From Ascaris suum (lineage: Eukaryota > Nematoda > Chromadorea > Rhabditida > Ascarididae), in contig CM024185.1 of assembly GCA_013433145.1 (NCBI GenBank), positions 4,662,501 through 4,726,500 on the forward strand: 64,000 bases of DNA, read 5' to 3'. Below the pieces are notes generated by a model. The model had not been told where the DNA came from, made no database searches, and was given only the letters and a program-made list of their open reading frames with translations. The position numbers and the translations under genes are program-made. Of the stretch, positions 1 through 17,731 are shown piece by piece (positions within the stretch are counted from its first letter, which is position 1; each line of letters opens with the position of its first letter).

Positions 1-3558
<3,558 letters not shown>

Positions 3559-6129
3559 TCAACTTATAAGTAATTAATTGATGATATTATCGTAGAGTGC
3601 GTTCAGCAGTTCGATATACACAAGATTAAGAGCGATATCTTTTCGTGTTGCATTCGCTCGTCATTATTTCTTCTCTATTATTGAGATTTGCCTCCTTTAC
3701 CGCTCTCGTGTTCCCATATTGGAGAAAAGGAATTCCAACCTTTAGGATAATCAAATTTTAAAAATCGTTTTATTTCATAAATAGAAGAAATCAAGTTAGG
3801 AAAGTAATTTTGAGTAGAAAATTTGAGCGATATCACTCATTGATTTAGGAAATTCTTACAAATTTTCTTTTTCGCGATAATATAATAAAAATTCTATTGA
3901 TGAGTGAAAACAAATTCAAAATGTTTTACTTTATTGTTTACTAAAAAAAAAATTGAAACTGTAAACATAAGTACAATCATATACTAACGAAATAATTTTA
4001 AATTTTTCTTATTAATTCGCAATTTCAAATATTCTCTAGCACATAAATTTTCGAATTATTTTAATAAAAAATCAAAGAGAAAAAATTCCCACAAATTTTT
4101 TTTTTCATATTTGAAAAAATACATTCGAAAATAATATAGGATAAAGCAAATCTTTCATTGAAATATTTTTAATCTCCGATAGCGCATGCATCTATTTATT
4201 GCAACAATGTTATTACTGGAAAGTCGACGTGCTATCAATAGAAGTGTTTTTTTTTTTTTGCAAATGACAGTCGGCTGTCAATTTTTAAAGCAAAAATGCA
4301 GAAAGCGCCGCCATATTTCAAATTTTACGATTATTTTATTAAATTCGATAGATTTGATGCATTTTAATGAATTTCCTACATTTAATTTGATATCTTTTCA
4401 TTAAATTTTATATTTGTAAATTTACTTTAAGATATATTTTAAGATTTTTGATAGTATACAATTTGCTAATAGCATAAATAGCATATTTTCTATTATATAA
4501 CTAGTATATTTCTTGACAGCGCAGCTTTTTTTTTTTTTGAAGAATAGCTGTCTGTCACTAAATCATTCACATATTCATATATAGAATAGAACTATAAGAA
4601 AGACTACATATATAGCACAATGAAGTCACGGAAATATCACTGTCTATCTACTGCATTTTGCTCAGTGAGCAATGAAATTTAAATAGAAAAAAAAACACTT
4701 GAAGAATTGAGTTAAAAACAATTATTATTCATAGATAAGAAAAAATTTATGCATTACATTGTTCAATACAGTATTTTATAAAATTTTTAAAATTTAAATG
4801 AATACATTGCAAAAAAAAAAAATTTTTTTTTAAATTTATTCGATTCATTTAAAAAATTGTTGAAATATTTATATTCGTTCAAAAAAAAAAAATTGAAATA
4901 TTTATATTTGATAGCTTGATAGCACCAAAAATGCTTTTTTTTTTAAAAATTAGACATTTAAAATGATGAATAAAACGATAAAATATTTTATTCAGTTTTT
5001 TTTTTCAACTTTTAAGAGACCCTTCTATAAGAATATATGAAAATATATAAGAAAAATCACTACGAAAATATTAGAAAGATTCAAAACCCGCAGAGAAGCC
5101 AAAACTTAAAGTGCAAAGGATAAAAATTCTGCGAAATTTTCAAATCACCCGATATTAGTAACGCAAAGAAGCATAATGCAAATTGAATTTTAAAAAGCAT
5201 CATGCTCAAAATCTAGCATGATTGATTAGTACATGCAAAATAAAACCGGCCGCAATAACTGCAAAAGGGATTAGAAAGAATTTAAGAGGAAGGGAGGGAG
5301 GGGAGCGACGGAGAAAGGGAAGGGGGATGGTATAAAGCAATACGTATGACGTGGGTGGGTTTCGAAGATTGCAGTCGAAAATAAACCCATAGGACTGAGA
5401 ATCAGTGCCGTCTACACTTGCTTGGCCAGCTAAGCGCCACAACAAAATCGACTGACCGTCTAAGCGCACAACTTCTTTGTTGCCTCATCGCTCCGCTCTT
5501 GTGCATGAAAATTAGCTTGCGTGCCTTTTATGTGAACGCTTTATGTGAAGCTCAATTTCAACGTCACTTCGTTATTCCCGCGAGTATTGCGTGAACTATT
5601 GCTTTCGAGTATAAATGTACTTTAATAAAACACTCTTCACTCATCCGCTCCCCTTGCTCTCGCCCTCTTCCTCCCTCCCCCCTTACTCCCTCATAAAAAG
5701 AAATAAAACGAGGAATAAATTTTACAGCAATAGCTCATTGAAGACAGCATTCATTAAGAAGAAAGCAATTTTTAGACCATAAAGCAATCCAAATCCGAGA
5801 GGAGAGAAGGAGGAAATATTTTAACAATAAATTAAATTTTATAGAGAAGAAGAGTATAGACGTTCAATGAAACGTCCGTTAGCCCCCACAAACGTCCTTA
5901 GGTAAGCTCACTTCTAAAGTAAGTCAGTTAAGTATAGACAGTGAGACAATATACGAATGGAAACTAGTTATCGTGAAATGTTTGTTAGTGTCTTTCATTT
6001 CTATTGTTATACGTTTATTCTTCATCGATTCAACAATAACATGAAATGAAAAGGTGACATTTGATGCGACACTACCTTTAAGCTCTAACTAAACATTCGC
6101 TATTTTTTCCGGCTAATTCATCTTATTCG

Positions 6130-6197
6130 CCACAATAGAGAAGCGTTTTTAATGAATACAAAAATTTGTATTCATTAAAAACGCTTCTCTATTGTGG
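6130..6197. repeat. Perfect 33-bp palindrome with 2-nt spacer
   Basis: Positions 6130-6162 are the exact reverse complement of 6165-6197, separated only by AA at 6163-6164. The outer end reads CCACAATAGAGAAGCG. No gene lies near it. It could form a cruciform or a hairpin RNA, be a tiny MITE relic, or be a fold-back assembly artefact. Confidence 0.97.
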
Positions 6198-7334
6198 AAC
6201 GCTTTATTCTTACGTGAAATATTTGGTGAAGTCATTATGCAAAAATGCAAATATTTGCATTCATTTACTCGAGTATTTACATATTTCATTGTTCTATTAT
6301 AAATGCCGAACTTAATTTATTCATCTAAAAGTCGGACTTTTTTATGATATATTTAAATAATAATTTTAAAAAAAACGTTCTCGTTTATGAAAATTATTAT
6401 TAAAAAAAAATAAAGAAAAATAATTATAAATTTTCATAATAGTGTAAAATTTCCTCTAAAATGAGTGCTATTATTATTTATACTTTCATTGTGAATTCGT
6501 TTTTTTTTTTTTTTTTTTGTTTCTTTTGGAAATTGAGAAGGAAAATTTTTGTATGAATTAATTCAAAGGAAAGATAATATTGAAAAAAAAAAAACTAGTT
6601 TTTGAAAATTTTCTCTTAGAGCGTTAATGTTCCTATCTTATTACGTTAGAAGTGTTACATCCAACGCCTCCATTTCATCTTTGCCGTTTCCCGTTTTCCC
6701 TAAAATTGGCCTAAAAATTAATCAAAAAAATTTTTGATTTTGCTCGGTTTGTGCTGCAAAAAAAAAAAAAACATATGTATGTGAATGTTCTAAGCACTCA
6801 TTTATAGACAGAAATATTCTATAGAATCACCCTATTTGGGTGGATAGTAAGAAAACATTCAAAAGAAATTACGTATAGCATCCGCTAAGAATAATCCAAT
6901 CGATTCTTGAATACGGTTATATTTGTCACTATTGAATCGAGATCAGATCAAATATGATCTATATTCAAATTCTAGTTAATTCTAGTTAATGAAGTAATTA
7001 ATTAATCGATAAATTGGCTCAGATTATTGATGTATTGAAATAAAAAATATATTCAGAAAGAAATGAATAAATTTCGCCTTTTCTCTTAAATTCCTATCGA
7101 TCAATCCTCCAATCCCCCTCCCCCTTTCCTCCTCCCTTACTTTCAAAGCATCCGATATTTTCAAACTTCACTCACTCTTTCACTGATGCTTTCATAAAAG
7201 TAGGCAAATTAGTAGGAAGGAAATATGCACCTCCGAGAAGTTGGTTTGAAATCTTTTGTTCGTTTCATTTCCCACCTGAACTGAGTATAAAATAGGAAAA
7301 TATTTTTCAGGTCTCCCATTTTGCCCATCGATGC

Positions 7335-7386
7335 TAAACGAATAAACTACTGACCAGCAGGCTACTGACCAGCTACTGACCAGAGA
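7335..7386. repeat. Short tandem copies of CTACTGACCAG
   Basis: Three near-identical 11-bp units containing TACTGACCAG lie in a row. They fall inside a minus-strand open frame that I do not believe is a gene. Confidence 0.7.
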
Positions 7387-8364
7387 CTGCAAATAAAATA
7401 TAGATGCGAGTTCCATATACCGACGAATAGAATCGATTATAGAATAGATAGCATTAAATGGAGCGAATGTTCCACTAAGGAGTAGATGTTTATTTAGTAA
7501 AGAGTACATGAATCTAAGAGGATTTCTTGGAACCAAAGAAACAGTTTAAAAGCGACAGAATGGCGCGAATGTCAGCGATAGTAAGCTAAGAAAGAATATC
7601 ATACTGTGAGATGTTATAATCGAGTATAATAGATGCGAATAAAAGAGTGAAATCGAAATTTAGCCTATATTTGAATTTAAAATACAAATAAATGTTTGAA
7701 TATTTTAATAACGTTGCATGATGTCGTTGTAATAAGACGACAACTCGGATTCACGTCTTAATAGCCGTCAAATATTTCTGATTGAATTTTTATGAAACAA
7801 TTTTCCAGAGGTATTTTCAAAAAAAAACTCGAATAATTTCTACGAAAAACTACATTTTATTGTAATTCGTAGAGGGGAGAATAAAATTATGCATTTAAGT
7901 GAAATAATTTGGCTAAGACCCAAAAAAAAAAACCCTATCGGAAGGGAAAAAATTTATGAAAATTTGAGAAAATTTTGAGCAAATTGAAAAATTTACTTTC
8001 CAAGACTAATCGTTCGAATTTACAATTGTAGAATCTTTGTGTGCTGTTAGTGAAATTCTGTCCTTTTCGATGATGTTGGAGAACATAGAATCGTGTAAAT
8101 CACATAAAATTGCGAATACATGTTGCATAGTTCCTCTTTAATTGAAGTGTTAAGGGGAGAACGGGGACCGCAGTATCTCCACCCATAATTGTCGAATGGA
8201 AAGGGGTTAAGCAAGTATGGGGAATATTTAAACATCAAAAGCTGATATAATGATCCACTCCACACTTGATGTTAAGAGATTATTGACTTGTCATGGCTGA
8301 GAAGTGTTATGAAAACGAATAGCAGCAACAATAAAAGCCATGCAGCATATGAGTATACCCGTGC

Positions 8365-8425
8365 CGCTTTTCCCTCTCCCCTTCCTCCCACCTCCTCCAC
8401 CTCCCCTTCCTTCACCCCTCAATTC
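8365..8425. repeat. Pyrimidine tract (plus strand)
   Basis: Almost pure C/T run with CCTCC units. It is one of many homopurine/homopyrimidine tracts in the window, mostly between genes or in introns. Confidence 0.85.
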
Positions 8426-10561
8426 TATTCTTGAACTTCCGTGCATAGAAAATGTGCTGCATGCACAAACTTGAAGTTCAACAAGAATTTAGAGCATGCG
8501 TGTCAGCCGTGGAAAACACTGCGTTAGTGTAACAATACACATCTGCCACGAATATTAATGAGGGAATTTTCTAACATGACCTGAGATCTTCATCCACTCT
8601 ACCTGTTTCTTCTCCTTTTTCTTCTAGCATCCTTAACGAATGGTCAGTACCAAGACTAACCATTCTGCGCTGAAATAGCGCGTCGCAAAACCTGATAGCC
8701 CTGACGAATGCTCATTGATGGGGTACACATCGAGCACGTAGTTCACCAATACCGCTCACGTTTGCTGATCGACAGAAAGTTCTTGCCTATTATCTACACG
8801 TTTGCATGGCTGAAATTCTTGTTAAAACCATCAAAAATTGCCTTTCTTTGCATCAATTAATCTAGCCCATTAGCGTCTCTTCCAATATTTTTCCCGTTGT
8901 TTTTTCTACTTCGTTTTTCATGGCTTTTGTTGCGATTTTATTGACGATTACATTTAAAAATTGAAGCCTACCAACAGCGTATCGAAGATGTCCTTTAGAA
9001 TGTTTTTTTTGTATGACAGGTACGTTTCTTTAGATGAAAGGTACGCTTTAGAATTTACGTTTTTTGGGTGATAGCTAGCAATAATTTACCCAAAACTGAA
9101 CCAATATGGATATTTCGCCTCAATCAATATTGGGATAATTTTGAGCTTATTTATTGCTGCATTTTTAAGATATGCTTCTCACATAAACAAACGCATACAT
9201 ACCATAATAGCAACACCTCACCTCACCTAACCTATCATTGTTTTTTTTTAATATTATGTAAACATATAGTTTCCCAAGTATTATATGAAAGAATTGCTTC
9301 CACTGATTATTTGAAGATAATCTAATAGAAGATTCCGCTATGATTTAATGAAGAATAATGCTTGTTACAAGTGCTGAAATTGCGATATTGAACCCAATTG
9401 ATATTATCATTCGATAGGTATAAAGCTGCTAAACGATTTCTGATGTTCACTACCAATCCAGGTAAATTCAGAATGCATAATGATGGTAGGAAAGGTGAGC
9501 AATTTGTAGATAATTCCTTTGAAGCAAATGATCATTTATTTTGATACGCTCTTGCAAATTTGCACCTGCGAAGTGTAATAGAGGTAACATGGCGCCTATG
9601 CATAAGCACCTGTCTGTATATGTTTGTCTGTCTGTCTCTGTCTGCCCGCATGACAGTTTCAGCTCGAGGATCAGTGAAATTAGCATTATCAAATTCCATG
9701 CGTAAAATATACATCACAAGGCGAGATTCCTCCCAAATCATCTATCACATCGATTCACCAAGTTTGAAGGAATTGTCGAGATTTAAATGCGCTAGAAAAT
9801 TAGCATTTATTTTAAAGCGAAATAGAAGAAAAAAAGAGGATCGCATGGTAGAAGATCTGCGCAAGCAATTAGTTCAACCGCCAACATGAAGGCATTATTC
9901 CGTATGTTTTATTTGTAGGCAACTTAGGTCAATGGTTGCGCACGTAAATGGAATGCGAAAAAGCATATCTTCCCAACTTTCCGGCGGGTTTCTCAATTTG
10001 CCAAGTTCTCTTATTGTGAACATTCAAATCATTTCCGGTAAGTTTTCAAGTAAAACATCGAACGCCGCGCAGCCTTGATATCATTTTACATTACTATAAC
10101 TACAACTATAGAGACTAACTCTAGCGGACACGAATGGTGGTGGTCTCGTGGGTTCTCTCGCTTCTTTCCGTTTAGCGGAAGGAGGGGGAGGGGCTGTAAA
10201 TGCAACAATTTGTCGGCTGTTGGCTATTGGATCACGTGTTCCTATAAAAGGGTCATGAAAAAAAATCAAGGAATTTCCCTGAGGAGAAAATGAGCGGAGA
10301 TGATAATAGTGCAACACGCGCTTTCTATTTCCCTGCACTCGCCAATTAGTTGTTTAAACATTCAAAAACAATGAAATATGAATGAAAATCAACAAATTTG
10401 TTTACGTCAGCACAATTCGGATACGTATGGTGAGAAAGACCATTGCAGCACTGGTAAAATTTTATTCATCCACCGAGCGATTAAAAGTTCAGATTTGCTC
10501 ATAGATATATATATAAACGTTCTCGAAGTCATATTTGCTATGGCATATATTTTCTCCTGCA

Positions 10562-10671
10562 ATCCTTTTCCTCCGCCACTTTCTCCCTCCCTCCATCCTT
10601 CCCTCTCCACTCCACCCACCCCATCCTTCCTCCTCCACTTCCCCTCCCCCACCTCCCTCACCCTTCCTGTC
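10562..10671. repeat. Long pyrimidine tract (plus strand)
   Basis: About 110 bp almost entirely C/T with scattered A. Open frames across it on both strands (Pro/Ser/Leu-rich on plus, Gly/Glu/Arg-rich on minus) are compositional artefacts. Confidence 0.9.
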
Positions 10672-10989
10672 GCGACTAGTCACGAATTAAGCCTAAGAGG
10701 AAATAAATTAGGATTCACTGAGCTAAATACGACGAGCGTTTGCGACTAAAAAGTGCAAAAAAGCAGCTGAAAGGGCTACTCACGAATGCTTACCATTAAA
10801 AAAGTGCAAGAGATTTGCTGAAAGACCGTTCAGAGGTCACGGTGACCAAAACAGAAAGCTGCTAGCAAAAACGTTGGCTGGTGGGCACTTTGAAAACAAC
10901 AACGCTGGAAATGTGGCGTCGCTCCATTCATGAATAGATGTGGTCATTTAGCAAAGGGAACATCATCAATACAACCTGACGCCAAAGTG

Positions 10990-11166
10990 CAACTTTATAA
11001 GGCTCGACAAGCCCCACCTCGAGTTCAGTTCAGTTCAGTTCAGCCCAGCAGATCAGATCAGTACGATGACCTAGTTATGGGCTTATTCCCTTTAACAGGA
11101 TCTGAGCCTGTTGTAGGCAGGTGTCGTCAGCTGAACCGGATCTCTCCTACGAGGGCCTATCGAATA
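10990..11166 (+). other. GC-richer patch with TATA-like motif and (TTCAG)n
   Basis: TATAA at 10996-11000 stands about 24 bp before four perfect TTCAG units (11024-11043). About 120 bp of distinctly GC-richer sequence with several short inverted motifs follows, ending around TCTCCTACGAGGGCC. It contrasts with the AT-rich surroundings and could be a promoter with the start of a transcript, a structured RNA gene, or a transposon fragment. I match it to no known RNA. Confidence 0.25.
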
Positions 11167-12614
11167 TGAGCTCTTAAAAATTTAATTTTATTCGTTCACT
11201 TGCGTTATTTGTTGGAAATTCTTTCTCGACTCCACGATAGGAGTCGATACACTTCCCGCTCCATTGTTTACAGCCGAGAGAGAGAGAGAGAGAGCGAATC
11301 TCTCATAAGACAGATATGTCAGGGGCACTAAATCATTTTCTTGTTTGAAGGTTATTAATTTTTCTCGTAAATATTCAACACACGTTTGTCATGTCTATTT
11401 GTGATGTTCGCATTCGGATTCAGAAATTCCATCAGAGTGTTTAATAATTACGAAATCAAATGCAAAGTCTTTCAAATATTAAATCACAATTGAGCAATCG
11501 ATAGCTTATCGGCACATTTGGCCAATTAGATTAAAGATAGTAAGATTGTATTCGGATATTAGACACCAATCTGCTCCAATAATGTTCAAGGTAATTTTTG
11601 TTGTATAATGCTCTTCATTGAAAAAAACCAAAGAAGATGAACTATTTCGTCCATTTCTGAGCACTAAAGAAAGACCACCGGGTGAAATTCAACCGTCGTT
11701 GGGTAAAATTCAACCGTCGTCACTGGTTGAAATTCAACCTCCAAGCAACCCTCTGAGAAACTATCGAAAGAATGGATACCTCACTCTCTATAGCTCAAAA
11801 TACAAGATCGAAAATAATTGAACAATTCCTTCAAATATTCTTTATCGTAAATGATGAAGGGATTTCATCAAAAATACGATATGCAATGGTGTTATAACGC
11901 TCAGCGGACTTCAGAATCGAGCAATTACGGGTAGGTGGACATTAAGGGCGGGGAACGAGTGGAGGGGGAGGAGGAAGGCGATAACGAAAAGTGAGGGATA
12001 TGTAAACGAGTACCTTCCATTGTTATAATCGTCTCATTGTTAAAATCTCATCTTTTCCGCATTGGATTTTGTCGTTTCAGGGAAAAAGTTCGAGGGGAAT
12101 TTACATTGCGATTTAAATATAAATACATTTATAACGTTCATATCATTCTTGATATTAAGCTACTGTCAATTTTAATGCAATACTTCATTATTTAATAAAT
12201 TATAATGTTGTTTTTTTTTTCATTTTGCATAAATTGCAACTGAAAAATGTCCTATCAAAGCTATTGCAAAAATTGCAAAATTCGCAAAAATTACAAATAA
12301 CCGAATGCAATTTTCGACTGCAAACATCAATCGATAGAAATTATGAAAAGAATTTGGCTGTCTAACTATAAATAAAATTATTTGGCTAGAAAGTTTTGTA
12401 AATACAAAGTTAGAAAATAAGGCATCGCGTAGTCGAACCCTTAATTCATCTTTCTCTTAATGCTGGCTTTTACTTGTTAAGCTGTTGTTCGCATCCAATA
12501 CCTCTCTTTATCCCTTAGACGCCAATGTAAGCGTATCACATCATATTCACTTCACATGTTCTTTCACAGTAATCCTTCTTTTGCACATATATAACTCTTG
12601 TTTGCTAATAATAG

Positions 12615-12668
12615 GCTCGGCAAACAAATAAGTAAGTAAGCGACTAAACAAGTAAGTAAATAAACGAA

Positions 12669-12707
<39 letters not shown>

Positions 12708-12736
12708 GTAAATAAATAAATAAATAAATAAATAAC
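12615..12736. repeat. (AAAT)n tetranucleotide array
   Basis: Begins with degenerate AAGT/AAAC units and becomes pure AAAT units from about 12660. It makes a spurious Tyr-Leu-Phe-Ile open frame on the minus strand. Confidence 0.95.
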
Positions 12737-13759
12737 GAGTAATTCGAGAAAATTTTGAACAGTTCCATGAAAAATTTTAATGACATAAAAATAGTTTTAT
12801 TAATGGCTTTTTGCTCTTCCACCTCAATATCCTTCATTCTCCTATTTTCTGGTTCGCCTATAAGGAATAGTCATCTTCATTATAAGTGAATCATGTAATA
12901 TTTCGAAAAAAAAAAACAATTAACCAATTTTTATGGCGCAAAAACCCAACACACATTGAGCATTCTTGATGGTTTTATGTCATAATGGCTAGAAATTAAA
13001 CGAGTCTTACTCCAGGCGCATATGTTTCAAGCAATATGTCTAAAAGAATTCCTGCAAAAAAATTCATCCACTAGCCAAGAACTAAAAGAACATTCGTAAA
13101 GCAGATGGCGAACGGAACGAGATCGAAAAGGAGTGAAGAGTGACCAAAGAACAATGGCGAGAGTGACCAAGTGCTGTTGCCACCCTCCCCCCACTCTCCA
13201 CCTCATACCCCCTCCCTATCTTTTCTCTTTGCAAATCAGAAGATATAATTCTACGTGGGATAAATCATCAATAAACAAAAAGGTGATTAAAATTTCATGA
13301 TTCGCCGGTATACTACAGTATCTAAGCTATATTCTCTATCCATCAACTCATTCAACATAGGCAATTCCATGTGCGTAATCGTTGCATAATTTGCAAATTC
13401 TCTATACAAAACATTGATCGATGGATTTCTGGAAGAAGTCAGAGTAACAAAAAAAGGTGGATAACACCATTAAGAATGCCTATCAAAAATGTATTCTCTC
13501 AGCTAAGAGAGACGATTCTCAACGGTTTTCTTCAAGTGAAACGACAACAACAAAAAAAAAATGCTTGTGCAAGATTGAATGATTGCAATTTCCTATTGGA
13601 TGTAATTTTACAATATTGACCAAGAAAAACAGATTTCATTCCATGTGGTAATACCATTGAGACTATTTAACAAAGAGTTACTATGAAATAAGCAGTGATC
13701 ATGCGTTTAAACTTATCAGCTTTATATGCAATGCTTATTAATGCTCAATTATGATGAGA

Positions 13760-14130
13760 AATTCAAAAATTGCAATGAAAGTTTGAAATTGCAAGAAATC
13801 GGAGACTGCAAGAAATTCAAACATAAAATGAGATTGCAATGAAGATTTGCAAATATTAGGATGAGAAAACAATGCAAATTCAACATAAAATTAACGGCAC
13901 TTACTATCAAAAGAAAGAAAAAGTTTAGCAATAAGAAATGCAATATGCAAAAGACAAATACATTACAAGAAATTATTGAATTTGCAAAATTCAACTTAGT
14001 AATAGCTATAATTAACATTAAATGTTAAATAATATATATGAATGTAAATTGAAATAAGCCTTATTCACTTTCACCTTCGAAAGTTATTCATTATGCAAAA
14101 TGCAATGAGAATATTGCATTGCAATTGTAG
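13760..14130. repeat. TGCAA/TTGCA-rich degenerate zone
   Basis: The word TGCAA or its complement TTGCA recurs every 10-30 bp. Similar smaller zones lie near 12250-12310, 22440-22590 and 38490-38540. No regular period is visible by eye. Confidence 0.6.
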
Positions 14131-15356
14131 CAAGTGATAAATAAAAGTGAAATGAGTGGACATTGAGTGAGTAGACGCTCTGGTGAGTGGACATTAACAA
14201 AGTTGAATAGTGAAAGAGTTGAGCGTGAAAATTTATGGGGAACGGAATCATTGAATGAATGAGAGATTAACGTGTTAGCAATTCATTGAACTTGGCCAGA
14301 ATATGCAAAAATGCAACCATTTTTATATTTCGTTGAGCCAACTTTAACTACGAATAGTGAAGATTACAGCTACATTCATAAAGACCTCACCAATATCCTG
14401 TGCTCAGGTATATAACTAGTGAAAAATTCTTTCAGAAAATTTTGAGGAATTAACGCCAGGGGTTCTATTTTGAAGGATACGGTATGTTTCCATGTTACAA
14501 GATGATAATGTAAGCCGAAAGATGAAGTCGACTCCCTCGCTATTCCACATCAACCATTTCATAGAATGCTAATATATGCAGCTCTTCTATTTAATAATGC
14601 TGGCGAATAGTCAAACTTTATTCTCCAGTAGTTCTTTCTATTTTTCCCACATTTGGCATTTGTCCAATTTCAGCAATAAAATTGGCATTAATTTCCCAAT
14701 TTTATTTTGCCATAATCTGCGTCATATATTTACCCATACTATAGTTTCATTTTTTAAATCAACATTTTTTATTTGGTCATATATCTGCTGGGCATTTGAT
14801 CCTCTTCTCTTGATTGAAAAAACTTTTTTTTTCAGCATTTATTCATTTATCATTCAATATAACATATGCGGATGAGATATGCCAACGATGGTTGGAAATT
14901 TTTCTGCTTTATGTTGAAAACAGAAGAGATGAAGATACTAGCTAACAGCAAATGATCATTAAAAACCATCCATTCAGCAAAAAAAAAAAAAATTCCATAA
15001 TTATTTTCGGATGAGAATTAATAAAAATAAATAGAGAAAAGAAATATCAATGCAAAAGAATTCTCTTCGAAAAAATTATTAACCAAAATTGTTTTCTTTT
15101 TTTTAAATCTAATTTTCTTAATCATTCACATCAAATATCTCATAGTTTATCTCTATGGGAAAAATTTAGAGGATAAATTTGTTTTATATTTTGAAAAAAT
15201 ATATAATCAATTTGGAATATTTTTCGATTTTTCATTTCACTATTGATTTTTAGGTATTAGGATTTAAATTTGTCAATCCACAAACGGATGCCACTTCATC
15301 ACTTTTTCATCGAACAGCAATAACAACGAGTCAATTTTTACGAGCAATTTTTGATG

Positions 15357-15506
<150 letters not shown>

Positions 15507-16624
15507 GTGGGAAAAGTAGAAAAAGTATTGTATACATACACATATAGATGTAACAAATAAATTCGTACGAATGAACATGTGAGAGTGTTCAGAAAATATA
15601 TACACCTGCAACAAGAGCGCTGTAAATATTCATTTACTTACATACTTGTACTACATTTGCATATTTGCATGCTCTTTTAAACGAAATATTCCTGTTTAAT
15701 AGTACATCCAGTTTTACATGCAATAAAAGCATTCTTTAATATATTTTAAAAAAATCACAGCATGAATGGACTTCAATGTGACATAAAATGAGCGATGATG
15801 GTAAATGCATACATTCGAAGTGGCACAATCTCGGAACGAAGAGCACACATCGCTGCTTCTTCTCTTAGCCGCAAAGATGTCCGATCGATTCACGTGCGGG
15901 GGCGAGTTTCGAATCGAATGCTCCGCCTTGCCATCTCCAATATTCATAAGACATTCAACAAAATCAGTATATTACCCCTGATCTCAACTTAGACATAATT
16001 CAACCCGATTAATTCTTCAACTTCCGGGAAGCAAATACAAACGCCTTATGAAAGCTAATTTAAATATTCGCTCAAGGCCTTTTGATTTACGAGTTGAGCT
16101 CCTCGAAAAGTGGCATCCATAGTGCTCAACGTTTTTCAACCAGAACATTCTCAAGTAACCAACTCATCTTTCGAGGATCTATTTTTATTTCCATAACGCC
16201 TTTGAAAACAATTTTTGAAAAAATGCGATATAAACTCGCACGCAAGGAAATTAGAAAGAAAACGATAAGTTGGAAAATTTCCAAATTCAAAATTTCTAAA
16301 GTTTTTTTTAAAAAATTATTCGTGAGAATTTTGATAAATTATTTCATTTATTTCAACGTTATGAAATGTGGAAATTTGCTGTTTTTATTTCTGAAATATG
16401 GAAAAATTTCAGCGAAATATTTTCATCGGAGAAAACATTTGGAGCTTTTTTCGAGATACTTTTTGTTCGAAGTTACTTTACTGCGAAAAAAATTTTCGAC
16501 TTCAAACTTTTCGGGATTTCTTCTCATGACCACATTTTATAAGTTGTAGCTTTGCGAGCGTGTTTGCTCGTTCTTGCTATTTATGCTCATTTAATTTTGT
16601 ATGCTTTCCCACATCAAGAGATTA

Positions 16625-16866
<242 letters not shown>

Positions 16867-17714
16867 AGTAGACGATCGATCGTTGGGAAAACAGCATCGC
16901 AATCAGCGTCGAATTCTAGTTTCCCTTTGAAGGAAACTCTAATAGATGCGCTTTGCGTCGAATATTGAGTTAACGTTGGCAGTCACTCGAAACGTGCCGA
17001 ATTCAAGAAAAGAAAACATTCGCGCATTTTGTAAATCCTCCTTAACAAGCTCAAAACTGGCAAATTTCGAAGCGCAATCCTCACCACAATCATTTCCACT
17101 ATAAATGTATTCGGAATATATACACAGTTCCTGTTTCGTTATGCAATAAGCAAAAACAAATATAACACCTCAAAATGAAAGAAAAAACCTTCATAGAAAT
17201 AATTCCTCCACTGGAAACGGAAGTTCTACGAAGTAATTAGGAAAACACGCCAGAGAGGTCAGCACAATATTTGCTCTTGAATTTTCGCCCATTAAATCAA
17301 TCCACAAACATACAATGATAGAACTTTATAATGATTCCACGAACATATAGAAACAATGATAGAACTTTCGACGATCGTGAAAATGATCGGCTGCATGAGT
17401 CGCTTGCCCAGAAAGAATGCTCATGACCCCTATCTGCCGCATGACGAATTCGGGTTGAAAATTTTATAATGGCCTCTAAGCGGCAATAATAAGGATGCCG
17501 TAGAGCTCGCCTCACTCTAATGGGGAAACACCATGAAAAGCTAATTAACCTTTGTGTAATAACGTTATACGAAAATTTAAAACCTATTTTCTTGAAATTT
17601 TACACGACGAAGACTATGTACTTGCACCATAAGAAAAAAATTACAGGGTTATTTACTGTCATTTCCGGAAAACTCGAAATTCACCGATGAAATCATTTCG
17701 TTTATCTACAAGCG

Positions 17715-17731
17715 CCCCCCCCCCCCCCCCC
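17715..17731. repeat. Poly-C run of 17
   Basis: Uninterrupted C homopolymer in an AT-rich context. Similar runs lie at 48596-48605, 48858-48866, 52531-52541 and 58017-58033. Confidence 0.95.

Noticed and set aside
7192..7536. 114-codon minus-strand frame
   Set aside because: Crosses a short tandem repeat, with no recognisable domain and no supporting splice context.
9560..9889. 109-codon plus-strand frame
   Set aside because: Basic tail and low-complexity start, no family resemblance, no neighbouring exons.
10378..10749. 123-codon plus-strand frame rich in Pro/Ser
   Set aside because: Most of it translates a pyrimidine tract; no splice sites or conserved motifs.
16082..16549. 155-codon plus-strand frame, Phe/Lys/Ile-rich
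   Set aside because: Composition is that of AT-rich noncoding DNA (repeated AAATTTC-type words); no domain, no splice sites.
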